Assembly: GCA_007570995.1 (NCBI GenBank)
Contig: RKSG01000089.1
Location: 1-32,583, forward strand
Source: Nitrospirales bacterium
GTDB lineage: Bacteria; Nitrospirota; Nitrospiria; Nitrospirales; UBA8639
Length of the DNA stretch: 32,583 nt
Direction of reading: 5' to 3'
The notes under the pieces were generated by a model. It had not been told where the DNA came from. It saw nothing but the letters and a program-made list of their open reading frames with translations, and made no database searches. Below, in pieces: positions 7,655 to 16,900 of this stretch (within the stretch, counting starts at the first letter, position 1; the number at the start of each line of letters is the position of its first letter). A program made the position numbers and the translations under genes.

Positions 7655-9664
7655 TCAGCGAGCCGGTGAGGAGGCGGCATTCTCCATCGTCGGAAAGCCT
7701 GTCCGCGACTCCATCACAGCCGCGAACACTTCCTTGAACTGGTCCATCAACTCATCGGCCCGTCTGACAGGACTGGAGCATAATCTGTCGGTGCACACGT
7801 AGGCCAAAGGGCCTGTCACCCTGGGAAACGTGACCCCTCCAATGGACAGCACATCAACACGGGGGTCCAGAAACCGAACCATCTTCCCAGGAACATACAT
7901 CGCCAGACTGTGGCGAAAGAGGTGTTGAGCTTCGCGAGTAGATTTGTCGCCCACCACAACGATAGACACAGGATCGTATAGGAACCGACTGAGGGCACGA
8001 CCCGTTTGAGTAACCGGCAGCGGTGCAGCCCCGGCTATAAATTGAAGCAGTGTCCTGGCTTTATCACGGTACCAGGGATTCCGGGTGAGATAAAACAAGT
8101 CAGAAAACACCATGGACAACGCAGCATTGATCCGAAGGTCCTTATGGGGAAATTTCAACAATCCCAAGGAAGACGAAGCCGGCACTCGATCAAAATACCC
8201 ACCTCCCCGTTCATCTCCGAGAAGGTGGACGCAGTCCGCAATGACGGCCTCAGCCTGTTCAAGGTACAGCAACACGCCAGTGGTGACAAAGGCTTCAATC
8301 AGGGCATCCGCAAAAAAGACCTGGTCGGCCAGCAGCCCGAATTGCTGGGAGCGACCCTCGTGCAGAAAATGAGCCAGTCCACGCCCGGGCTGATACCGTT
8401 CGTCATACAGACGCTGAAGCGTCGTCAGGGCAAACTTCCGAGCCTGATCGCTTCCCAGAACCTGGGCGACCCTGAGAAACGCCTTGGCCATCATCCCATT
8501 CCAGTCCGTCAACATCGTCCGGTCAACAGCAGGTACGCCAATGCCCAGACGCTGCGATTCATTCAAGACAAAAAACTCGCTCCCGAGGACGGTGGTCCCA
8601 GCACCATCCACGTGTCGAACGTCGGCATCCTGACTGGCATAAAAGCCTCCCCGCTCTTGATCAGACAGAAACCGTGTCACGTAACGCATCGTCCCCTCTA
8701 CCACTCCACGATAGATCGGCAAGCCGGTGCTCTGGTACGCCTCAAGATAATTGAGCAGATTGGATGCTTGAATGTACAGCATCTTTTCATAATGCGGTTT
8801 GGACCAATCCGACTCCTCGGCATAGCGGAAAAACCCACCCCACACCGGATCATAGAGCTGTAATTGTTGATCCAGCGTAAATAACGCCATCTGCCGATAC
8901 CCGGAATTCGGATCCCAGAAATGGCGCGCGAAGGCCAAGGTAATGGCTTCGGGCTCAAAAAATTTTGGAGCATCGCCAAAGCCCCCGTTCACCTGGTCAT
9001 ACTGCTGCTTCATGGCATCGAGCAGTTGACCAAGCATCGCTGGTCGAATGGGATCGTGCGGTAACGTATGCTCTCGTTTTGCGGCTTCCACCTGTGCCCA
9101 GACATTGGCAGCTCGTTCCACCATACCCTGCTTGTCTTCTCGATACACTTCATCGGAGACCCGCAACACTTCAATGATGTTTTCTGCAGTCAGGAAGTTC
9201 GTCTGGAACACGATTTCTCCGGAAGGGAGAAGGATGCTGGTGGTTGGCCAACCGCCATGTTTGTACCGAACCGTAATATCCGGACGTTGATCGGTGTCAA
9301 CCCTGACTGGAATAAACTTGGCATTCAGCAGGGCCACCACCTGAGGATCACTGTACGTGGTCGCATCCATCACATGGCATGCATGACACCACCTCGCTGT
9401 AAGATCAAGCAGGATCAGTTTGTCTTCTGCACGGGCCCGATCAAATGCGTTGGTACCCCATTGCAACCACTGGATCGTTGACGAGGCAGCCACAGATTCC
9501 GTGCTCGCGAGCACAGACCCTGGCATCACATATCCCACCATCAACACATACAACGCATACGGGATGATCCGGGCGTGAAACTGGGCACCGTGATTGCGGC
9601 GTAGCCTTCCTAGCTTGTGCCCTTTGAGGCTTCGCTTGTTATTGAGCCGCTTCGCCCTCGACAT
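7655..9664 (-). CDS. DUF255 thioredoxin-like protein (YyaL/SPATA20 family)
   Basis: About 669 residues. After a basic N terminus there is a hydrophobic segment (IPYALYVLMVGYVMPGSVLA) that acts as signal peptide or anchor, so it is probably exported, unlike many family members. The thioredoxin-like domain has WLQWGTNAFDRARAEDK, then WCHACHVMD (CxxC; C93, C96), VDTDQRPD and GGWPTTSILLPSGE with the cis-proline. The remaining 450 residues form the (alpha/alpha)6-barrel-like region of the family (DWNGMMAKAFLRVA, and GGGYFDR). The usual CHWC centre is CHAC here. In this copper-rich setting it may be a periplasmic thiol or metal-handling protein, which is inference. The ATG at 9664 is preferred (GGTGA upstream); the ATG at 9685 is the alternative. 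Confidence 0.8.
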   Translation of the reverse strand: MSRAKRLNNKRSLKGHKLGRLRRNHGAQFHARIIPYALYVLMVGYVMPGSVLASTESVAASSTIQWLQWGTNAFDRARAEDKLILLDLTARWCHACHVMDATTYSDPQVVALLNAKFIPVRVDTDQRPDITVRYKHGGWPTTSILLPSGEIVFQTNFLTAENIIEVLRVSDEVYREDKQGMVERAANVWAQVEAAKREHTLPHDPIRPAMLGQLLDAMKQQYDQVNGGFGDAPKFFEPEAITLAFARHFWDPNSGYRQMALFTLDQQLQLYDPVWGGFFRYAEESDWSKPHYEKMLYIQASNLLNYLEAYQSTGLPIYRGVVEGTMRYVTRFLSDQERGGFYASQDADVRHVDGAGTTVLGSEFFVLNESQRLGIGVPAVDRTMLTDWNGMMAKAFLRVAQVLGSDQARKFALTTLQRLYDERYQPGRGLAHFLHEGRSQQFGLLADQVFFADALIEAFVTTGVLLYLEQAEAVIADCVHLLGDERGGGYFDRVPASSSLGLLKFPHKDLRINAALSMVFSDLFYLTRNPWYRDKARTLLQFIAGAAPLPVTQTGRALSRFLYDPVSIVVVGDKSTREAQHLFRHSLAMYVPGKMVRFLDPRVDVLSIGGVTFPRVTGPLAYVCTDRLCSSPVRRADELMDQFKEVFAAVMESRTGFPTMENAASSPAR

Positions 9665-9878
9665 TTCAAAATCACCAGCGTACATCCATGCCGAAACTCA
9701 TTTCCAGAATCGTGGCGACCAACCAGATCATGCAAGCAAGATTGTCAGTTTTCTTGCCGACCATATTGTTGCATTTAACAATCATGCACACCGGAACGCG
9801 GTCTGGCCGCGCAAGCCAACGAATAAAGCAGGACCGCCGCTCACGTCCAGGGAACGCGTTCGGTTCACGGATCGGGCA

Positions 9879-11249
9879 TCAGATCTCTGCCGGAAAGGAC
9901 AGGATACGGGCAAGTGCTCCTCCCGCAGTGGCTCGCACGGCTTCATTGGCATCGCGCATGAGTTTTTTGAGATGCGGCATGATCTCGCGGCCACCGACTC
10001 TGCCAAGTGATCTGACAGCTGATATACGTGGTTTGGAGACAGGGTCCTCGCTCAAGAGCAGTAAAGGGGCCACGACATCTCTGACACGGCCGTGCCCTAA
10101 TGCTTTGGCCACAGATGATCGCAGACCTGGATTGTGCTGCTCCATTAACACCCGCACGGTCCCGGCCACCACATGAAACGGGCTGTCCAGTTGCAACAAC
10201 CCCGCGACGGCCGCCGCCCGTACCCCCATATTGTTGTCATGGAGGGCACGCGTTAATGCAGACACGGCCTGTTTCGTATTGAACTGACCCAATGTCACGG
10301 CCACGACACTCCGGACAGCCGGAACGGGATCAGACAAAGCAGCGATCAATGGCAGTACACTTTCCGCAAGACCCAGATTGCCCAGCGAGGCCACCGCTGC
10401 AGCTCGAATGGACGGTTGGGGATCGCGAAGTCCTCGCGTAAGAAGAGGCACACCTCTCGGATCCCCCATTTCGCCAAGCATGCGCAACGCCGCCCCTCGT
10501 TCATACCCCTCGGCCACCGTGGCGGCATGCTCCACATTCTGCCATTGTTCCTTTTGTCCGAGTCTATACAACGCCGCCGCAGCCACGACCCGCACGACGG
10601 TTTGCTTATCTCTGAGCCGTGAGGTGATGAGGGGAATCGTGGCAGCATCACCAAACCGACCGAGGGTTTTGATCACCGTCACCCGCACTAATCCCGCCTG
10701 ATCGTCGAGGGCATCACGAAACATTGTCGATTGCCTCCCAGCCGGAAATTTCCCCAAGCCCTCGGCAACTAACACCCGAATCATACCCGATCCATCACTG
10801 AGCCCATCGTAAAAATAGGGCACGACATCATCGGAAGGTATTTCTTTCAAAGCTGAATAGGCCGCCCCTCTCACTTGAACCCGCATATCCGACCGCAAAG
10901 GCAGAATGCTGTGCAGGGCAAGTTCTCGAAGGAGCACATCATCTTCCCTGTCGTCCATGGCAACAACGAAACGATCGTAGGCATCAAGACCTTCGGCAGT
11001 TTTTCCAAGACGCACCAAGCTCAGCACCTGTAACCGACGGGAGGAGCGGAACACTGCAGGATTGTCAAGGATGGGCTGAACGAACGCGATCGCTTTGGGG
11101 AAATCGCCTTGCGCAAACGCCTGGTTCGCAAGGCCAAGCGTCTGTTCAGGAGACCGGTCAGCACCGACTGCAACCGCCCCGCCCATCAGCCCAATGCCAC
11201 AGACCACTCCCACCAACGCCTTCACCCAGGTCATCTCCCCCAGTCTCAT
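9879..11249 (-). CDS. Exported HEAT-repeat protein
   Basis: A 456-residue protein with a signal peptide (about residues 1-30, VGVVCGIGLMGGAVAVGA). It opens with a short TPR-like helical region (residues 35-90, LANQAFAQGDFPKAIAF). About ten HEAT/PBS-lyase-type repeats of about 31 residues follow, for example DPQPSIRAAAVASLGNLG and DPVPAVRSVVAVTLGQFN. Such alpha-solenoids bind other proteins and are often scaffolds. Its start follows the stop of the LolA-like gene with no gap, so it is the last cistron of the region 13774-9879 run. A scaffold role for periplasmic copper proteins is inference. No enzymatic motif is seen. Confidence 0.83.
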   Translation of the reverse strand: MRLGEMTWVKALVGVVCGIGLMGGAVAVGADRSPEQTLGLANQAFAQGDFPKAIAFVQPILDNPAVFRSSRRLQVLSLVRLGKTAEGLDAYDRFVVAMDDREDDVLLRELALHSILPLRSDMRVQVRGAAYSALKEIPSDDVVPYFYDGLSDGSGMIRVLVAEGLGKFPAGRQSTMFRDALDDQAGLVRVTVIKTLGRFGDAATIPLITSRLRDKQTVVRVVAAAALYRLGQKEQWQNVEHAATVAEGYERGAALRMLGEMGDPRGVPLLTRGLRDPQPSIRAAAVASLGNLGLAESVLPLIAALSDPVPAVRSVVAVTLGQFNTKQAVSALTRALHDNNMGVRAAAVAGLLQLDSPFHVVAGTVRVLMEQHNPGLRSSVAKALGHGRVRDVVAPLLLLSEDPVSKPRISAVRSLGRVGGREIMPHLKKLMRDANEAVRATAGGALARILSFPAEI

Positions 11250-11921
11250 TTATCCTTCACCCGCCTGTTTCCTGGCCGCCTGGACCTTGCGATAGCCCAA
11301 TGGAATCTCAAAAAAATACTCCGGCTGTCTGGAGAGAATGACGCGATCATATTCGACCGACCAATCCCTGTTCTGACTCATCAATTTGAGCAATAACTGT
11401 CGTGGTTCATCAACCCACTCATAATACATCTCACGACGATCGTGATGCTCAACGGCCACTTCATACAATACAGCTTCCTGGTCGCCAACCAGTGCATCGC
11501 CGATCTTCCGCCTTAACGCCTCACCCTCCAGAGTCACGGACAGGGGCAACACGTCATCCAGGATCAACGGAACCTCCACGACCAATCGTCGCTGAGAAAG
11601 CACGTACCACACGCATTGTTGGTCCAGTCGGACAATCGTGACCGTCGCATAGCCCAAATTTGTTTTGATCCCCCCACGATGTTCGATGCGATATCGGTCA
11701 CCCTTCGCAAACAACTGGGCCCGGGAAGTTTTCCCGCCGGCATGCCATGTGAGACTGGCTGAAAAGTCTCGACTGTGTCCAGCCTGAAGACCGGATAGTT
11801 CCACGGCATACGCTGGCTCGTCGGACAGGCCGAAGAGCAGGACGGAAAACAAACAGGGGAAAACAGGAAGGAGCCCACGCCGCCCCGCCTGGATTGTACG
11901 GGGGACAATACCAATCATCAC
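11250..11921 (-). CDS. Exported LolA-like / DUF4412-like protein
   Basis: A 223-residue protein with a signal peptide (hydrophobic core LLPVFPCLFSVLLFGLS, cleavage near AYAVE). The mature part is a one-domain beta-rich protein with features of the LolA/DUF4412 type: an early ASLTWHAGGKT strand, YRIEHRG, VTIVRLDQQCVWYVLSQRRLVVEVPL, and a final EYFFEIPLGYRKVQ, which reports a coefficient-like end common in DUF4412. It may bind a lipid or a hydrophobic ligand in the periplasm. Start and stop abut the neighbouring genes (1 nt from the upstream cupredoxin gene stop, 0 nt from the HEAT gene). The family assignment is from overall pattern and is moderate. Confidence 0.7.
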   Translation of the reverse strand: MMIGIVPRTIQAGRRGLLPVFPCLFSVLLFGLSDEPAYAVELSGLQAGHSRDFSASLTWHAGGKTSRAQLFAKGDRYRIEHRGGIKTNLGYATVTIVRLDQQCVWYVLSQRRLVVEVPLILDDVLPLSVTLEGEALRRKIGDALVGDQEAVLYEVAVEHHDRREMYYEWVDEPRQLLLKLMSQNRDWSVEYDRVILSRQPEYFFEIPLGYRKVQAARKQAGEG

Positions 11922-11922
11922 A

Positions 11923-12831
11923 TTACTGCCGCTTGAGGAGGGGAACGATCGTCACGTCTCGCCCTAATGCAGCAGGCGTAAATCGAGGAGGCGTGCGCAC
12001 CGTGAGCACCGTCTTGTGTCGTCCGGGAGCAGGAAGCTGAAAATCAACAGTGAGCGTGTGCTCTGGCTCAATCGTCACGTGCTTCTTCACAATCTGCTTC
12101 ACGCTTGGATGCCATACCCGAATGGAATAATTGCCAGGCGGCACATCGGCAATGGAAAATCGCCCGCGTTCATCGGTCAGCACATGGTACGGATTCTCCA
12201 CCGCGATCGCCCAGCTTTCCATATAGGCATGAAAGCCACACTGCATAACAAATGTTCGGCGTTTTTTGCTCAGTTGGAATTGTCGAACCAGGGAGGCACC
12301 GGGTTGATGGTCGTGCTTTGCATGCAAGTTACCACGTTGATGTCGCCGGTTAAAAGGAAGCGGGGCATTAAACAGCACGCGTGTCCCTGTCACGGCCGAC
12401 GTTTCATAGGCTTGAATATCATGCATCACGGGGTCCATATTGACGACCTCAACCCCATGCCCGCTTCTCACAACAGTGGTGAAAGGCAGAAACTGACAGT
12501 CTCGAGCCTCAATACGAGGAACAGACACCGAAAATGGCTTACCTGCCTCGACTCCCTCCAGTAAGACGACGACGTCTTGTATCTGGCCTTGATCGTTCAC
12601 GACAAAATCCCGAAGCAGCCGCCACCCATTGCCATTGGATATGCGTCCGCAATACTCAGGATCTGGAAATGTCACCAGATTATAGGCCTTGGGATCAGGA
12701 ACGGGGCCAACAAGCGTGATCGTCCCCTCTACCCGTCCTCCATTGTTGACTTCGCGGACTTCATAGCCCCACGCCACACGACCAGCCATAAAGAACACGA
12801 TGCACAGGAAGACCCAGACGGACTTGGCCAT
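11923..12831 (-). CDS. Exported amicyanin-like cupredoxin / carboxypeptidase-regulatory-like protein (paralogue B)
   Basis: A 302-residue protein from the ATG at 12831; the track start would overlap the upstream gene by 160 nt and adds no signal, whereas MAKSVWVFLCIVFFMAG is a good signal peptide. Landmarks: YCGRIS (C61), DCQFLPF (C112), NMDPVMHDIQAYE (H137), a His-rich insert (RHQRGNLHAKHDHQ), then MQCGFHAYMESW (C198, H201, M204), the type-1 copper ligand loop. The C-terminal DERGRFSIADVPPGNYSIRVWHP is a carboxypeptidase-regulatory-like beta-sandwich. It should be a periplasmic copper electron carrier or metallochaperone. It follows paralogue A by 16 nt. The His-rich insert, not shared with the short copy, could be an extra copper site. 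Confidence 0.82.
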   Translation of the reverse strand: MAKSVWVFLCIVFFMAGRVAWGYEVREVNNGGRVEGTITLVGPVPDPKAYNLVTFPDPEYCGRISNGNGWRLLRDFVVNDQGQIQDVVVLLEGVEAGKPFSVSVPRIEARDCQFLPFTTVVRSGHGVEVVNMDPVMHDIQAYETSAVTGTRVLFNAPLPFNRRHQRGNLHAKHDHQPGASLVRQFQLSKKRRTFVMQCGFHAYMESWAIAVENPYHVLTDERGRFSIADVPPGNYSIRVWHPSVKQIVKKHVTIEPEHTLTVDFQLPAPGRHKTVLTVRTPPRFTPAALGRDVTIVPLLKRQ

Positions 12832-12847
12832 CACGACACGCGTTTTG

Positions 12848-13774
12848 TTAAGGACGTTGCAACCGAACAGAGGGAACAATTTCAAGATCTTCCCCCAATA
12901 ATTCCAGACCAAAGTGGGGATTCTCCTGCATTTCATGCACACTTCTGCGTCCTGTAACAGGCTCATAGGCAAAATGTGCAGTGCTCGTTCTCCCCGCTTC
13001 CACAACAACGGGCTGCTCCAGATATTTTTTCATGCCGGCATGCCAGACGGTCAACACATACTCTCCGGGAGGGACATCCGTCATTGCAAACGCACCATCT
13101 TCTTTTGTGATGACATAGTAGGGATTGCGAACCACGACTCCCCAGGAAAACATATAGGGATGAAACCCGCATTGCATCACAAAAATATCTCTTCCTTTGC
13201 TGAGACGAATTTTCTGAACCATGGGCGTTCCAGGCAAATGCCTGTGACTATTCACCATCCCCAGCATCTTATGGAAAGGATTCATGGGTAACGGGCGATT
13301 AAACAAGACCCGTGCACCACGCACGCGAGCAGTTTGATAGCCCTGAATATCGTGTTGAACGGGGTCCATATTCACCACCGTGATTTCATCTTGGTCTCGC
13401 AATACATTCACAAACGGCAGAAAATCGCAGTCCACCGCCTCGATGCGCACTTCGGGCAAAGCAAAAGGTTTCCCTTCTTCAATTCCCTTGAGCATGACCA
13501 CAGCATCTTTCAGACTGCCATTTGGTCCAACAACAAAATCTTCGACAATCCGCCACCCGGTACCTGTGGAAATCCTGCCGCAATACCTGGCATCGGGTAT
13601 GGTCACCAAATTAAAAGCCATAGGCCGGGGTTTTTCGCCAAGTATCCTCACGTCCCCTTTGATTGTCCCCCCATCAGTGACCGAAATTTCTTCATACGAC
13701 CACCCCGGCGAAGCCGCCAAAAGAAGCCCGACGGAGATCACCCACGCCCAACCCACCAAGGGACGTTTCCCCAT
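12848..13774 (-). CDS. Exported amicyanin-like cupredoxin / carboxypeptidase-regulatory-like protein (paralogue A)
   Basis: A 308-residue protein from the ATG at 13774 (GAGAGAG upstream; MGKRPLVGWAWVISVGLLLAA is a clear signal peptide; an ATG at 13807 is the alternative). It carries YCGRIS (C65), DCDFLPF (C116), NMDPVQHDIQGYQ (H141), MNPFHKMLGMVNSHRH, and MQCGFHPYMFSW (C202, H205, M208), the type-1 copper loop. Then comes KEDGAFAMTDVPPGEYVLTVWH of the carboxypeptidase-regulatory-like fold. It clearly arose by duplication with paralogue B, sharing layout and motifs. It begins the four-gene run and lies directly downstream of the terminated multicopper oxidase gene. A role in passing electrons to or from that oxidase is inference from proximity. 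Confidence 0.83.
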   Translation of the reverse strand: MGKRPLVGWAWVISVGLLLAASPGWSYEEISVTDGGTIKGDVRILGEKPRPMAFNLVTIPDARYCGRISTGTGWRIVEDFVVGPNGSLKDAVVMLKGIEEGKPFALPEVRIEAVDCDFLPFVNVLRDQDEITVVNMDPVQHDIQGYQTARVRGARVLFNRPLPMNPFHKMLGMVNSHRHLPGTPMVQKIRLSKGRDIFVMQCGFHPYMFSWGVVVRNPYYVITKEDGAFAMTDVPPGEYVLTVWHAGMKKYLEQPVVVEAGRTSTAHFAYEPVTGRRSVHEMQENPHFGLELLGEDLEIVPSVRLQRP

Positions 13775-13868
13775 CGCTCTCTCTATCAGCGTTCCTGCAA
13801 CACTCATGATTATGTGGACCACGAGAGGCCCCAATACATGCCCCTCATACTACAAAAGCAACGTATAG

Positions 13869-13905
13869 AAAAAAGACGGAGAAGCCGAACATCGGCTCCC
13901 CCGTC
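13869..13905 (-). terminator. Rho-independent terminator of the multicopper oxidase gene
   Basis: On the minus strand GACGGGGGAGCCGA-TGT-TCGGCTTCTCCGTC forms a 14-bp stem (two G-U pairs) followed by six T residues. It stands about 37 nt after the stop of the large oxidase gene. It separates this gene from the cupredoxin operon downstream. Confidence 0.85.
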
Positions 13906-13941
13906 CTTCCCCACCGCAATGGTTTCTCCAACCAGCCGTTA

Positions 13942-16900
13942 TTAAAATGAAACCTGGCTGACTCTGCCTTCCGAAAACCGGTCGATCTGTGCTTCCTTGA
14001 CACCTGGAGTCACGCCACGAAGCGGCAGAATTCTCTGATCATTTTTGGACAAAACCCGAAAGTACCCCCATTGCCCTGACTGTGAGTAAGGCAAACGCGC
14101 ATTGCTGTACACGTAATCACCCGTCATGGCATACGGACCACCTGCCGCGGGAACAAAGACATCAACGCCTTCAGAACCGGAAAATTCCACGACGCTGATC
14201 TGGTCTGCACCTTCCATAAACGGTTCAATCGGCCATTCATGCTTTTCGAGAGTAAACATGCCATTTTGCTCATTGCTGGCACCAAACACATGAATCCGCA
14301 CGGGATCACCAGCATGGGCTTCAATAAGCGGCGTAACCGGATCTTGCGGATCATCAACCTGGCAAGGTTGGAACATACGACCCAACGAACATCCAAGTTC
14401 TTCGCGATACAAATAAGGCTCATTCCGGTAATTGACTCCGACGAGCCCGGCCACATTCTGGACGTAGGGCATAAAACTGGTTCCAATAATATTGTCCTCA
14501 TCCTGGAAATACAGGGACACGTCACGATAGTTGGCCCGATATTCATTGCCCGGGATGGTCCGATCCACAATGACATCGGCAACCCAGCTGTTCTTCAAGG
14601 AAATATCAGCTCCAGTCTTGGGGTCACGATAATGTGACCCCTTGGGACCAATAATAATCCCACCGAACAACCCGTTTCTCGGATTCAGAGCCACGTTTCC
14701 CCAGTCCCATACCAAAGATTGCGTCTCGCCAGTAGATGGATCCGCATAATAGGTATAAGTCCGGCTTTTCCCTGGAGCGACGGTTTGATCACCGGCATTC
14801 TTGCCAAGGTTGACGCCTTGCGAATCCGCAGGATCGAACGCCAAGGCGAAGGCGGAGAAAGACGCCCGTCCTTCCTTCATTTTGTTGGTGAGTTTCACCT
14901 TCAGGCAATCCCCAACATTCGCCCGTAAGGTCAGAGGCATGGGCTGGAATTCTCCGGAAACCTTGGCCGCTTCTTCCTCCAAGATGTAGATCCTAGCATT
15001 TGGATTTCGCACGGCAATGGTTCGTTCAAAATCCACTTCAATGGCTTCCTCCACATTGGGATTGAAGACCATTTGCGGATAATCAATTGCCACGACATTG
15101 AAATTTTTCACCGGAGCATCAGAGGGACACAATGGCAACGGCTTCTTCAGGCCAGGCCCACCGAAACCGGCATTCGGCAAAGGCTGCAAATCAGGCACTG
15201 GTTCATCCAGAACCCTGACCACCCCCCAGGACCCCTCGGACAGTTTCGAGCTCCGGCCATTGAAATACATGTAATCCCCGGGTTGTAGTCTCGGCCCTCC
15301 AGCCTGTGGGACCACCAAGTCATAGCGTTCGGCAATCCCGATGTGAATGGAATTCTTACGATTGGCGTCACCAGCATACCGCTCGGTCAGGAAGCTGTGA
15401 CCTGACACGGTGAAGACATTACTTTCGTTCATTGTCACATCAATTAACCGAAAGACAATGGTATCACCCAGATACGCCCGCACCATGGCAGTGCTCGGAT
15501 CCCCATGGATTGTGCTGTTGAAAATCTGCGATGGATCCGCGTTATTGGCCAATCGCTGGGCAAAGGGCTCGGCCCGAAAATTCAAGGCCCCGCCCGTCGT
15601 ATGTGTCCCTCCGTTGAGAAACGGCATTGGTGTCATTTTAATTGAGTCGTTCGGTGGCATTTGGAAAGATACCGTCCGTCCGGCTTCTAACGCCACCTCA
15701 ACCGGTTGTCCGGGAGGATTCCCGGCTGTCACGACATTGACCGTGTGAGGAACGGTATCCATAATCTGCACCATCAACTCACGAAAACTTCCGCTCACGC
15801 CGTAGCCCACGGGCTCCACAGTGTGAATATCCATCACCGGGCCTGTCCGTTTGGCCTCCCCAGTGACCGGATCATGCCACGTGGATCCAAACGGCTCAAT
15901 CAGGAACGAACAGATTGCACCATGTGGCCATGTCGTTCCGCCAAACGCATGGTCGTGACAGAACACGGACCCGACATCCGCATCTGCCCAGAACCGTTGA
16001 CGCACGAATTCAACCGTCACGATATCCCCAACCGGGTGAGCATGTCGCAGGGGCTCTTTCAAGGTAAGTGTCTGAGCCTTCTCATCGATGCTGGTAATTC
16101 GCTTCACTTCCGAGCCTTCGACGTTATCAGCCCCGACAAGGATTACGGTACCGACGTGATACTGCTTGGCATTCGTGACATGAATGGTCCGATCGCCCTG
16201 CTTAGCCGCTTTCGTGAATCTGGCATTCATGGGTACCGGTAACCCTTTTTCCGTTTTCTTCTCGAACTGTGTAAAAGGTCGCACAGATTGTTCGTAGGAG
16301 AAGCCACTGATCACGCCATCGGAAGCCTGATTGTCAAACTGGACAAAATGAAAGTGGGTATTAATCTTCGAAGACTGAAAATTGGTAAAGTCATCGTCGA
16401 GCCATTCACTTGTCAAAATCCAGTCCATGCAATCATAAATGTTCGCGCGAAACACCAGCGGTACCTTCAAATCATTATTCTGCCGAATCGCTTCTTCTTC
16501 ATCATGCACCACATACAACAACCCGTTCGGATCAACAATGGCGTCCTGATCCCCTTGGGCCGCTGACAACTCAATTGGAAGCTTGATAAAATGGATATTA
16601 TACTCTTGGGAACCAGCCCGCTCCGGGCACAGGCTCCAACGGCCATTCTCACCGGGTCGTGCCGGCTCAACCGACGGCTGGCCATCATCATCGAGATGGA
16701 TCATTTCCAGCCATGGCGCGGGATTGCGATCCGGCGAGAACGGTGCCCGTTTTCCGAAGTGAGGAGTCAACCAAGGCCACGCGACTTTGCCGGTACTTGC
16801 CTCGAACCATATCGGCCGCCGTTCCCCCTGCTTGTATCCTTGCCATTCAGGATGGTATTTGGGATTTTCAACCGTGCTTTCTTTTTCACTCATTGCACGA

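Noticed and set aside
8006-8863. 285-residue plus-strand ORF opposite the DUF255 gene
   Set aside because: Antisense shadow of a clear protein family; no recognisable motif of its own.
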